A stretch of 11,195 bases of DNA from Rubritepida sp. (GCA_022843345.1 JALHNW010000030.1:1-11195); one strand, 5' to 3'. Positions 1 to 6,065 are shown, numbered from the stretch's first letter. The notes: generated from the letters alone by a model not told the origin. Numbers and translations are program-made.

Positions 1-1456
1 CGCGGTAGCCGTATTCCTCCACCTCCGCCTCGCTCGCCAGCCAGGCCAGGGCGGCGGCGATGGCGGTGTCGCCGTGGCGCTGGCCGGCCTCGTCGCGGGT
101 GCGCTCCACCACGCGGGGCACACCGCGCTGCAGCTTCACTAGGCGGAAGTCGGTCTCGATGTCGCGGTCCTGCGGCAGGGTCAGCATGTCGTCTTCGAGG
201 GCGGTCTTGAGCGGGGGCATGTGCTCTCGGTACCAGGGCTCGGTCAGCATCACCTGCATCACCCGGCTGCCGTAGCGGTCGGCCGCCGCCTCGGCATGGG
301 CCATGCCGTTGCCCCCCGCGTCCAGCGCGATGGCGCGCAGCCGCGGCAGGCGGTCGCAGATGTGGTTCAGCACCTGCTGCTGCTGGGCGAAGGGCATGTT
401 GCGCAGCTCCACCACGAAGCGCGTGCGGCGCTGCAACCCCTGCTCGACCGAGAGCACCCACATGACCGAGAGGTCCAGCTTGCGGGCGAAATCCTGCCCG
501 AAGGCGTGGGGCGTGCGCGGGTCCAGCTGCGCCAGCAGTGGATCGACGTGCTGCACCAGCCAGGCCTGAACCTCCTCGGCGCGCAGGGGCTCTGGCCAGG
601 TCACGAAGGGGCCGTGACTGGCGAGTGGCGGTGGCGGCTCCCACCGCAGCACCGGGATGCCCGGCACCATCCGCGCCTTGAGCAGCGGGCCAGGCAGCCA
701 GGTGCCCGTCAGCGGGCTCGGGATGCAGAACAGCTCCTGGTCGGCCGCGCTGCGATAGCGCGCGACCAGGGCGGTGCGCCATTCGGCCTCACCCTCCGGC
801 GTCCATTCCTTGCGGGTGCGCAGACAGATGCGCCGATACAGGCCATCGGCCAGGGCATCGTCCAGCGTGCAGCGCAGCAGGTTGTAGGGCACGCGCCGCC
901 CACGGATGTCGTTGACCAGTGCATTGAAGGCGTTCGCCTCGCCGAAATGCGTGCTGATCACCACCACCTTGCCGCCCCACACCAGATACGCCATGGCCGA
1001 GTCCAGCACCGCGTCCAGGTCATCCATGAAGGCGGCCTCGTCCAGGATGACCAGACCCTCCTTGCCGCGCAGGGCGCGGGGCACGCTGGGCAGGGCCACC
1101 ACCTCGAAGCCGCTGGCGAAGCGGATGCGGAAGACGGCGATGGTCGCCTCGGGCTTGTCCGGGTCCGGCCAGACGTCCTCTTCCATGGCGGCGGCGGCCA
1201 GCTGGAACTCGCTCGCCCAATCGGCCACATAGCCGATGAACTCGCGCGTCATCTCCTTCTCATAGCCCATGTAGAAGGCGCTCATGCCACCAGCCTCCGC
1301 GGTGGAGGCGGCGGTCAGGGCGGCGATGGCAGCGGCGGCCCAGGAATAGCCGGTGCGGCGGGACTTCTCGACAACGGTGACGGCATGCGCGCTGACGCTG
1401 GCCATCAGCTGCTGCTGGTAGCTCAGGAAGACGTCGGGCAAGGCCACGGCGCTCAT
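1..1456 (-). CDS. Phage terminase large subunit, Mu gp28-like (3' end outside window)
   Basis: This is the DNA-packaging motor, an ATPase plus nuclease that cuts and translocates phage DNA into proheads. Reading the minus strand from an ATG at 1456 gives 485 uninterrupted codons to the window edge, so the C-terminus is missing. Visible motifs are a Walker A-like SRRTGYS at about residues 32-38, Walker B LVILDEA at 135-141 (catalytic D139-E140), and a coupling STH motif at 168-170. A RuvC-type nuclease domain begins at GQDFARKLDLSV (D322); further candidate acidic residues are in LDAGGNG (about 380) and HGD (about 463). The start overlaps the small-terminase stop as ATGA. The order small terminase then large terminase is the Mu gp27-gp28 arrangement. 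Assignment is by motif and order, not by search. Confidence 0.93.
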   Translation of the reverse strand, partial: MSAVALPDVFLSYQQQLMASVSAHAVTVVEKSRRTGYSWAAAAIAALTAASTAEAGGMSAFYMGYEKEMTREFIGYVADWASEFQLAAAAMEEDVWPDPDKPEATIAVFRIRFASGFEVVALPSVPRALRGKEGLVILDEAAFMDDLDAVLDSAMAYLVWGGKVVVISTHFGEANAFNALVNDIRGRRVPYNLLRCTLDDALADGLYRRICLRTRKEWTPEGEAEWRTALVARYRSAADQELFCIPSPLTGTWLPGPLLKARMVPGIPVLRWEPPPPLASHGPFVTWPEPLRAEEVQAWLVQHVDPLLAQLDPRTPHAFGQDFARKLDLSVMWVLSVEQGLQRRTRFVVELRNMPFAQQQQVLNHICDRLPRLRAIALDAGGNGMAHAEAAADRYGSRVMQVMLTEPWYREHMPPLKTALEDDMLTLPQDRDIETDFRLVKLQRGVPRVVERTRDEAGQRHGDTAIAAALAWLASEAEVEEYGYR

Positions 1457-2022
1457 GCCCGCACCCCGAACACGCTGGCCTTGATGGTGGCCACCACATC
1501 GGCCGAAAGCCCCTGCGCGCGGGCCGTGGCCTCCACGCTGGTGGCGGCCTGCCGCTGTGCGGCCTCGGTCGCGCGCTTCTCGATGCGCTCGACGAAGTCC
1601 TGGTTGTGGCGGCTGGCCTTGGTGAGGCGCTCGACAGCCTCGGCGAACAGGGCGGCGCCCTTGGGGTTGCGGAGGGCGGCGCGCGTCTCGTCGCCATGCT
1701 CGCTGCCGGCGTCGTCGGCCGAGGCCAGCGTGTCGGCCAGGAAGCTGTGCATCAGCTCGATGTTCACGCGCGCCACCTGGTCGCCCGGCTGTTCGCCGAG
1801 CTGGCGCACAAGGCCTTCCGCGAGCGCGCGGGACTGGCGGAGCCGCGCGCCCAGCTTGTCCAGCTGCTGCACATGGCGGCCGAGTGCCGAACGGCTGACC
1901 TCGACATCCAGCTTGGCCAGGTGCGCCAGGATTTCGTCGATGGTGCGCCCGCCATCGCGCAGCCGGCCGATGGCTTCGCGGATCTCGGACGGCAGGCGGG
2001 AGATGGTGCTGGGCCGCGCCAT
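1453..2022 (-). CDS. DUF3486 family protein, Mu gp27-like small terminase
   Basis: This 189-residue protein is the likely small terminase subunit, which recognises phage DNA and recruits the large subunit. It begins MARPSTISRLPSEIREAI, the usual opening of DUF3486. A helix-turn-helix follows at about residues 25-50 (GRTIDEILAHL, then EVSRSALGRHVQQLD), the hallmark of this family. The remainder is highly charged, alanine-rich and predicted helical or coiled coil, suited to oligomerisation. The length is close to Mu gp27. Its stop overlaps the large-terminase ATG in an ATGA, implying coupled translation and balanced amounts of both subunits. It starts 8 bases after the stop of the gp26-like gene. 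Confidence 0.92.
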   Translation of the reverse strand: MARPSTISRLPSEIREAIGRLRDGGRTIDEILAHLAKLDVEVSRSALGRHVQQLDKLGARLRQSRALAEGLVRQLGEQPGDQVARVNIELMHSFLADTLASADDAGSEHGDETRAALRNPKGAALFAEAVERLTKASRHNQDFVERIEKRATEAAQRQAATSVEATARAQGLSADVVATIKASVFGVRA

Positions 2023-2030
2023 GGCGGCGC

Positions 2031-2339
2031 CTACAGCGGCTGCGCGACGCCGGGGTGCGTGGCGCCGCGCGCCACGTCACGGCCGGCCCGCGTGGCGTGC
2101 GCCAGCCACAAGGCACCATGCGTGGCCTCGGTGGTCAGACGCTCGATGGTGAGCAGCCCCTGCCGCTCCAGCCAGGTCAGCAGGCCGCGCATGTCGTCCT
2201 GGGTGACCACGCCCATGCGCAGGCGCATCAGCTCGCGCGTCAGGATGTCCTCGTTGAGCGCATTGCCCTCGGCCGCCTCTAGGATGCGGAGCACGGTGGC
2301 GCGGCGGTCTTCGGCCAGGCGCTCGGCCATGGTGGTCAT
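2031..2339 (-). CDS. Mu gp26-like protein (VpaChn25_0724 family)
   Basis: This is a 102-residue protein in the slot always occupied by gp26-like proteins, immediately before the small terminase. It starts MTTMAERLAEDRRATVLRIL and continues with short helices and a wing-like segment (MGVVTQDDMRGLLTWLERQGLL at about residues 42-63). The pattern resembles a winged-helix DNA-binding fold and matches what I know of the VpaChn25_0724 family. The molecular role is not established; a part in packaging or DNA binding is inferred from position. The ATG forms an ATGA overlap with the DUF2730 stop. The gene ends in TAG, whereas most neighbours end in TGA. Confidence 0.82.
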   Translation of the reverse strand: MTTMAERLAEDRRATVLRILEAAEGNALNEDILTRELMRLRMGVVTQDDMRGLLTWLERQGLLTIERLTTEATHGALWLAHATRAGRDVARGATHPGVAQPL

Positions 2340-2671
2340 TTGGGCTTGTCCATCATGTGCTGGAGGATGAGGCGCGTATCCACGGCGTTGCGCTCCACCG
2401 CCTGCCGCACGCCCTGGATCTCGGAGGCGACCACGGCCACGCCGCGTTCGGTCGCGCCCATGCGGTCATTGATGGCGCGCAGATCCGCATGGGTGGGCAC
2501 GGTGTCCATCTGCCGCTCCACCTTTTCCAGCCGACCCGACAAGGCCGTGATGTCGCTGCTCTTCGCGAAGTCGCCGGAGAGCTGGTACTTCACCCAGGCA
2601 ATGACGACGCCGCCCACGAGGCCGGCGGCGGTCAGCCAGGTGACCACATCGCGGATGGAGATCTCAGGCAT
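2336..2671 (-). CDS. DUF2730-like small membrane protein (Mu gp25 position)
   Basis: This 111-residue protein (from the chosen start) has one N-terminal transmembrane segment at about residues 9-29 (VVTWLTAAGLVGGVVIAW). A heptad-like soluble region follows (SGRLEKVERQMDTVP, then ATERGVAVVASEIQGVRQAVE) that looks like a coiled coil. This is the layout of the DUF2730 family found between lysis and terminase genes in Mu-like phages. Function is not established; a lysis-related or membrane-anchored role is inferred. ATG 2671 is preceded by GAGG at good spacing and gives a clean N-terminus. An in-frame ATG at 2680 and a GTG at 2713, which would overlap the preceding stop as GTGA, are the alternatives. 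Confidence 0.78.
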   Translation of the reverse strand: MPEISIRDVVTWLTAAGLVGGVVIAWVKYQLSGDFAKSSDITALSGRLEKVERQMDTVPTHADLRAINDRMGATERGVAVVASEIQGVRQAVERNAVDTRLILQHMMDKPK

Positions 2672-2709
2672 GGCGCGCATCCTCGCGGCGATGGTGGGGC
2701 GGGGGCGCA

Positions 2710-3171
2710 TCACTCATGCGGCGCGCGGGCGCCCGGCGCCGCTGTGCCAGCGATGCGGCGCGCCAGGCCGAGGCTCTCGCCAGGGGCGACGGGGTTCAGG
2801 CCCAACCGCAGGCTGAGCATGCGCTTGATGCCTTCCCGGTCCACGCCCAGCTCCGCCATTTTGCCGGGCATCTGCTGCGCCACGTAGTCTGCGGAGCTGG
2901 CCACAATGGGCAGCGCGATCGCGGTCAGGAACGAGGCGCGCGCCGCCGGTTCGGGCGGTACGGGCACGCTCAGCAGGTGCTGCTGCAGCCGCTCACGCGC
3001 CTGGCCGGCCACCACCTCCACCACGCCGAGAAGCGCCTCGCGGGCCTTCTGCTCGCTGGACGCCCCGAAGAACCGGGCGGCGCCGGTGGCGAGCCACGTG
3101 CCGGCGCCCAGGAAGAGCGTCAGCGCCAGGTTCACCAGATGCGGCGCGAGGGCCGCGATGATCTCGTTCAC
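2710..3171 (-). CDS. Holin-like membrane protein of the lysis cassette
   Basis: This is a 153-residue protein starting at GTG 3171, with AAGGA 8 bases upstream. It has a single N-terminal hydrophobic helix at about residues 8-31 (LVNLALTLFLGAGTWLATGA) followed by a long amphipathic helical part (ARFFGASSEQKAREALLGVV and onward). One N-terminal membrane helix plus a soluble helical tail recalls LLH-type phage holins, and it lies 16 bases downstream of the endolysin gene. On that basis I infer that it controls membrane permeabilisation or endolysin release. No strict family motif is visible. The length is rather more than an ordinary holin, so another structural or lysis-accessory role is possible. 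Confidence 0.6.
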   Translation of the reverse strand: MNEIIAALAPHLVNLALTLFLGAGTWLATGAARFFGASSEQKAREALLGVVEVVAGQARERLQQHLLSVPVPPEPAARASFLTAIALPIVASSADYVAQQMPGKMAELGVDREGIKRMLSLRLGLNPVAPGESLGLARRIAGTAAPGARAPHE

Positions 3172-3187
3172 GGGGTGGTTCCTTCTG

Positions 3188-3649
3188 TCACGTGGGGAGG
3201 CCGTCGCGCGCGGCGGGGAAGCCCTGGCGTTCGGCCCACTCCCGCGCGTCGAAGCAGGGGCAGTCCTTCCGCACGCCGGGAATGTCGCGGTGGCCCAGCA
3301 CGCGGCAGCCGGGGTAGCGGGCGAGGATGCCGGCCACGAGGTTCTCCAGCGCCGCCCATTGGGGCGCGGTGAAGTTGCTCTCGGGTGTACGGCGGTCGCG
3401 CTCGGCCACGCCGCCGACGAGGCAGATGCCGATGGAGCGCGCGTTCACCTCGACGGCATGGGCGCCCTGCACGTTCTCGGGCCGACCGGGTTCCAGCCTG
3501 CCGTCACGACGGATGATCCAGTGGTAGCCCACCGCCCGGAAGCCGCGGCGAATGTGCCACTGGCCGATTTCCTCGCGGCCGATGTCCATGCTGGGCGGCG
3601 TGGCGGCGCAGTGGATGACGATGAGGTCGGTAGAGCGGCGGGGGTTCAT
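3188..3649 (-). CDS. Endolysin: N-acetylmuramoyl-L-alanine amidase (Amidase_2, T7 lysozyme type)
   Basis: This 153-residue, single-domain peptidoglycan amidase cleaves the bond between MurNAc and L-alanine to lyse the cell. The T7-lysozyme zinc ligands are present: H13 in IVIHCA, H120 in GHRDI and C130 in KDCPCFD. The catalytic pair is also recognisable as Y42 (GYHWIIRRDG) and K128. The length is essentially that of T7 lysozyme (151 residues). There is no signal peptide, so export must depend on a holin; the membrane protein 16 bases downstream is the candidate. ATG 3649 overlaps the preceding acb2-like stop by one base (TGATG), so the two genes are translationally coupled. Confidence 0.95.
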   Translation of the reverse strand: MNPRRSTDLIVIHCAATPPSMDIGREEIGQWHIRRGFRAVGYHWIIRRDGRLEPGRPENVQGAHAVEVNARSIGICLVGGVAERDRRTPESNFTAPQWAALENLVAGILARYPGCRVLGHRDIPGVRKDCPCFDAREWAERQGFPAARDGLPT

Positions 3650-3870
3650 CAGAAGGTGGTCGGCTTCGCCACGGCGCGCGTCAGCGCCATGAAGCCCTGC
3701 TGCAGTTCCGTGGTCGCGATGGCCAGCCAGCGCGGGTCGGCGCCCGCTTCGCGCGCCTGCTCGATGAGGGCGCGGGTCTGCTCGGCATGGTCCTTGATGG
3801 CGTTCATGGACGCGATCTCGGCCGCGCTCAGGTCGCGGTAGCCTTTGATCTGGCGGTGCTGGTTGTCCAA
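3649..3870 (-). CDS. acb2: Acb2/Tad1-type cyclic-nucleotide sponge (anti-CBASS), TTG start
   Basis: This small helical-hairpin protein belongs to the family that sequesters cyclic nucleotide immune signals made by CBASS, and in relatives the gcADPR signal of Thoeris. The family signature is clear: DNQHRQIKGYRDLS near the N-terminus and LQQGFMALTRAV near the C-terminus, ending KPTTF. A TTG at 3870, with AGGAG 9 bases upstream, gives a 73-residue protein. It starts (M)DNQHR and places Y at 11 and K at 26, the positions I recall as ligand-binding in PaMx33 Acb2. An in-frame ATG at 3909 (86 residues) has no obvious ribosome binding site. It is the first gene after mor and is coupled to the endolysin. 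Which nucleotide it binds cannot be told from sequence alone. Confidence 0.86.
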   Translation of the reverse strand: MDNQHRQIKGYRDLSAAEIASMNAIKDHAEQTRALIEQAREAGADPRWLAIATTELQQGFMALTRAVAKPTTF

Positions 3871-3953
3871 GGTGGGCGGCTCCTGCGGGGCGCTGTGCGG
3901 TGGGCACATTCGCGCGCGCGCGGAGGTTCGGTTCACCCCCGAGGGCGCGGGGG
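3871..3953 (-). promoter_or_regulatory. Gap between mor and acb2-like gene: candidate late promoter region
   Basis: An 83-base gap separates the Mor-family gene from the acb2-endolysin genes. It is the largest non-coding space in the otherwise packed block left of the regulator. It contains a (CG)5 run around 3911-3921, a direct repeat of GGTTC on the plus strand (3925-3934), and most of the hairpin listed separately. In Mu, Mor activates a promoter with a dyad-symmetric operator downstream of mor, so this is the natural place for a Mor-dependent promoter. I see no convincing -10 hexamer. That is compatible with activator dependence but does not prove it. Confidence 0.35.
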
Positions 3954-3954
3954 T
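3935..3954. repeat. Perfect 7-bp inverted repeat touching the mor stop codon
   Basis: The arms ACCCCCG (3935-3941) and CGGGGGT (3948-3954) are perfect reverse complements around a 6-base loop, AGGGCG. The element abuts the stop codon of the Mor-family gene. As RNA it would be a strong stem, but no T-run follows on the minus strand, so it is not a typical intrinsic terminator. It could stabilise the mor message end, attenuate read-through, or be a protein-binding dyad. Confidence 0.5.
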
Positions 3955-4319
3955 CAGCCCTCGAACAGGTCCGGCTGGTGGGCCGTCAGGCGCGCGGCGC
4001 GAAGGTTTAGCCACACTGCGTCCTCGGTGATGCGCATCTGGCGCGCGATCTCGCTGTAGCTGTGGCCCTCGGCCTTCAGCACACGGATCTGCCAGTGGCG
4101 CGCGATGGGCACCTTGATCTCCTCGCCCCCGCGCCAGGTGGCCAGGGCCTGCGCCGCCTCCCGACCCACGGCCTGCACCAGCGTGCTGGATTGGTTCGGG
4201 TCCTTCGGGATGTAGAGCCGGGTGCCGCCGAAGGCGCGGATGAACGCGAGCAGCTGGGCGGGGCTGAGGTGCGCGGAAAGGTGGGCGAGTTCGGCGGGCG
4301 GCGGGGGGAGGTCGGGCAT
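3954..4319 (-). CDS. mor: Mor/C family middle-late transcription activator
   Basis: This 121-residue transcription activator of the Mu Mor/C family should turn on the genes after the early operon. Recognisable family elements are GGTRLYIPK at residues 31-39, a conserved helical dimerisation region, the GGEEIKVP strand-turn at 64-71, and a C-terminal helix-turn-helix at about 80-108 (VLKAEGHSYSEIARQM, then TEDAVWLNL). The length is close to Mu Mor (129). The start is ATG 4319; a GTG directly before it at 4322, closer to a GAGG sequence, is almost equally good. It lies about 24 bases after a 62-residue gene and just before the acb2 and lysis genes, matching the expected mor-to-late order. No second Mor/C copy is seen in the window. 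Confidence 0.9.
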   Translation of the reverse strand: MPDLPPPPAELAHLSAHLSPAQLLAFIRAFGGTRLYIPKDPNQSSTLVQAVGREAAQALATWRGGEEIKVPIARHWQIRVLKAEGHSYSEIARQMRITEDAVWLNLRAARLTAHQPDLFEG

Positions 4320-4343
4320 CACACCCGACCTCGGTTCGCGGCG

Positions 4344-4532
4344 TCAGCTCGCGATCTTGTAATGCTGGTCGCAGAGGCTGCACCCCAAGGCGCCCAGCCG
4401 TTCGGCCAGGTGCTTGAGCATGACGGCCAGTCCGAGGCGAACCTCGGCCCGCAGCGGTGCGTCATCGTCCAGCAGGTCGCCAAGCGCGTGCAGCGCCGTG
4501 GCGATGTCGATGGCTTCCTGGTGGTCAGGCAT
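4344..4532 (-). CDS. Small hypothetical helical protein, 62 aa
   Basis: This 62-residue protein starts MPDHQEAIDIATALHALGDL and overlaps the upstream regulator gene by 8 bases (4525-4532), which suggests coupled translation. It is acidic in its first half and predicted almost wholly helical. Two cysteines and a histidine lie close together near the C-terminus (GCSLCDQHYK). A single metal site would need partners from another chain, so metal binding is only a thought. I do not recognise a family. Its position between two regulators suggests an accessory to the middle-stage switch. Confidence 0.68.
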   Translation of the reverse strand: MPDHQEAIDIATALHALGDLLDDDAPLRAEVRLGLAVMLKHLAERLGALGCSLCDQHYKIAS

Positions 4533-5136
4533 GGGGCGGGTCGAAATCCAGCGCGGGCTGCGCGGCCAGCGAGGGGATTTCGGCCAGGATGCGCTCCAGC
4601 TTGCGCAGCTTTCGCAGGGCGTCGAGCGAGAGCCCGGACTGGGAGGCAAGGCGCGTGGCCTCGGCCCGCGCGCGCGCCTGCTGGCGCTGGTGCGCACTGT
4701 CCGCCGCGTCCATGGCATCCAGCCGGCCGATGGCCTGCCGCACCATGGGCTGCGCCAGGATGGCGCGGGCGTCCGGCAGGCGGGCCAGGGCGTCGCGCGG
4801 AGCGCGAGGCGCCGAGGCTCTGCCCTCCAGCATGTCCACCAGCCAGCGCCTGAGCCGCTTCGCCCGATTGTTGCTGACCTCCATGGCCACGTTCAGCACC
4901 ACCCGCAGGGTGTAGGCTCGGGTCGGCTGCTCGCCGCCCTCGGTGGGCCAGGGCACCAGCTCCGTGTGCCCCTCGGGAACCACCGAAGGGTCCCGCTCCA
5001 GGATGCGATAGAAGGTCGCCCGGTTGATCCCAAGGGTGTCGCAGATGTGCGACACCCTTACCCAGATTTGCGACACCCCTTGCAGCCCTTCCAGGCGGCC
5101 GACCGGGCTGCTGTAGACGATGATTTCGGAAGACAT
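4525..5136 (-). CDS. Putative phage DNA-binding regulator (HTH plus Bro-N/ORF6N-like region)
   Basis: This 203-residue protein starts at ATG 5136, with GGAG upstream. Residues about 25-47 look like a helix-turn-helix (RVSHICDTLGINRATFYRIL). Residues 52-72 contain a VPEGHTELVPWPTEGGEQ segment. Residues 74-99 (AYTLRVVLNVAMEV, then NNRAKRLRRWL) resemble the helical core seen in Bro-N/ORF6N phage antirepressor proteins. The rest is a basic helical tail with many arginines and a leucine-rich stretch (LRKLRKLERIL). It heads the block that ends in mor, so a regulatory role is inferred. The coding sequence carries a perfect inverted repeat at 5032-5059. I cannot place it firmly in one family. Confidence 0.72.
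   Translation of the reverse strand: MSSEIIVYSSPVGRLEGLQGVSQIWVRVSHICDTLGINRATFYRILERDPSVVPEGHTELVPWPTEGGEQPTRAYTLRVVLNVAMEVSNNRAKRLRRWLVDMLEGRASAPRAPRDALARLPDARAILAQPMVRQAIGRLDAMDAADSAHQRQQARARAEATRLASQSGLSLDALRKLRKLERILAEIPSLAAQPALDFDPPHA
5032..5081. repeat. 12-bp perfect inverted repeat plus a third near-copy
   Basis: AAGGGTGTCGCA (5032-5043) and TGCGACACCCTT (5048-5059) are perfect reverse complements separated by four bases, GATG. A third near-copy in the same orientation as the right arm, TGCGACACCCCTT, lies at 5069-5081. The element sits within codons about 19-35 of the regulator gene, giving the protein the near-repeat VSQIW/VSHIC. There is no T-run after it. It could be an internal operator, a recombination site or a regulatory RNA stem. 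Confidence 0.75.
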
Positions 5137-5440
5137 GGGCTTCTCCAGAGGAACTGGGGGGCATGGCCCCCCGGGTGTTGGAAAGCTGCCTCTGGACAGC
5201 CGCGCAGGCCTTTGGGGTAGGGCATAGCTGCCCCACCCTTGGACATACACCTGCGCCACCCGGAAGAAGGGGCCGCCCGGCAAGGGCGGCGGCGCCAGAG
5301 GACAACTGCCAGTGAGCGGTTTCCACGCCGCCCGTCTGACAGTCGCGACACTGCGGCAGCCGGCCCGCGCCGGTCAAGGGGATTGATTTGGGGGGCTGCC
5401 TATGCGCCATCATGGTCAACCCATGGATGAGGACGCTTGG
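5137..5440. promoter_or_regulatory. Divergent intergenic region between regulator and secreted-protein gene
   Basis: About 300 bases separate the start of the minus-strand regulator from the plus-strand signal-peptide gene, in a window where genes otherwise touch or overlap. It must hold promoters for at least the plus-strand gene. Visible elements are a GC hairpin at 5156-5172 and an 8-bp palindrome GTCGCGAC at 5342-5349. A relatively AT-richer patch lies at 5381-5389. Good matches to -35/-10 hexamers are not seen on either strand. No convincing gene lies here; the open frames crossing it lack ribosome binding sites and family features. Confidence 0.5.
5156..5172. repeat. GC-only hairpin in the regulator leader
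   Basis: GGGGGGC (5156-5162) and GCCCCCC (5166-5172) form a perfect 7-bp stem with a three-base loop. It lies about 20 bases upstream of the regulator start codon. In a minus-strand transcript it would fold just before the ribosome binding site (GGAG), so it could modulate translation. Without a U-run it is not an intrinsic terminator. Confidence 0.5.
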
Positions 5441-5968
5441 ATGCCCCTGGTGAAGATGACCGCTCTCGCGATTGTCGGGTGCTTGGCAATGGCCGCGCAC
5501 CCGGCCGCCGCACAGTCGAGGCAGCGGGCGGAGCCGGCGCCCATCTGGGGCGCACCCGTCGCGACCTTCGGGGCCGCCTACAACACCGCCGCGCGCCGCA
5601 TCAACCTCGCCACCCGCGCGATAGAGGTGGATTGCGGCGGACAGGTGCAGATCATCTGCCAATACCGCGCCGGCGGCACGGGCATCCTTGTTCGTGCTCA
5701 GGTCCGCGAACGGCAGGTGCAGGAAGTGACTATTGCCTTCGGGTCCGACAATCGTGAACAGACCATGCAGGCCTTGATGGCCATCGAAACCGTGATCGCC
5801 ATGGCTGAGCCTTCGGCCGATCCACAAGAACGAACGGCCGTCATCCGAACCCTGTTGCTCGACCCCGGCACTGCACCAGGGACACGCCGCGCCAGCTTGG
5901 GTGCGACCCGCTTCGAGGTGACGATAGCCCCGGGCGTCGGCATGTTCCTGAGTGCCAGTCCGCGCTGA
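5441..5968 (+). CDS. Predicted secreted protein on the opposite strand (candidate moron)
   Basis: This is the only plausible plus-strand gene in the window. Starting at ATG 5441, with GAGGA at 5429-5433 (7-base spacing), it encodes 175 residues. A clear Sec signal peptide is present: MPLVKMTALAIVGCLAMA, then AHPAAA-QS with an AxA cleavage site near residue 24. The mature part has two cysteines in VDCGGQVQIICQY, which could form a disulphide, and is mixed alpha/beta with no motif I know. In-frame ATGs at 5402 and 5423 would bury the signal peptide and are less likely. It sits between the early operon and the middle block, facing both, and its codon use is a little less GC-extreme. It could be expressed from the prophage to alter the host envelope; that is inference. 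Confidence 0.75.
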   Translation: MPLVKMTALAIVGCLAMAAHPAAAQSRQRAEPAPIWGAPVATFGAAYNTAARRINLATRAIEVDCGGQVQIICQYRAGGTGILVRAQVRERQVQEVTIAFGSDNREQTMQALMAIETVIAMAEPSADPQERTAVIRTLLLDPGTAPGTRRASLGATRFEVTIAPGVGMFLSASPR

Positions 5969-6065
5969 CCTCACCACAGCCGCACACCCATCAGCCATAG
6001 CCGCCGCCGCAGTTCCCACCGGCGCTGCCACCGCCGCGCGCGCAGCTTCCCCGCCCGGGCGCACA

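Noticed and set aside
221..2152. Plus-strand open frame of 643 codons across the terminase genes
   Set aside because: It lies antisense to the large terminase, DUF3486 and gp26-like genes, all well supported. Its composition is the low-complexity Arg/Ala/His/Gln type typical of GC-rich antisense frames.
2708..2713. GTG 2713 or ATG 2710 as the start of the DUF2730-like protein
   Set aside because: They would add a basic, proline-rich N-terminus unlike the family. ATG 2671 has a better ribosome binding site, although the GTGA overlap keeps the longer form possible.
3911..3921. CG dinucleotide run as a microsatellite or phase-variation tract
   Set aside because: It has only five to six units, is non-coding under the TTG start, and is unremarkable in DNA this GC-rich.
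5336..5411. Sigma70-type promoter for the plus-strand gene (CTGACA at 5336 or TTGATT at 5383)
   Set aside because: No acceptable -10 hexamer lies at 16-18 base spacing from either candidate.
4319..6064. Minus-strand open frame of 581 codons
   Set aside because: It covers the regulator, a 62-residue gene and the antisense of the secreted-protein gene in the wrong frame. There are no family motifs, and the sequence is glycine/alanine/arginine-rich filler.
5969..6065. Bidirectional terminator between the convergent genes
   Set aside because: There are only short GC palindromes (for example GCCCGGGC) and no T-run on either strand, so an intrinsic terminator cannot be supported.
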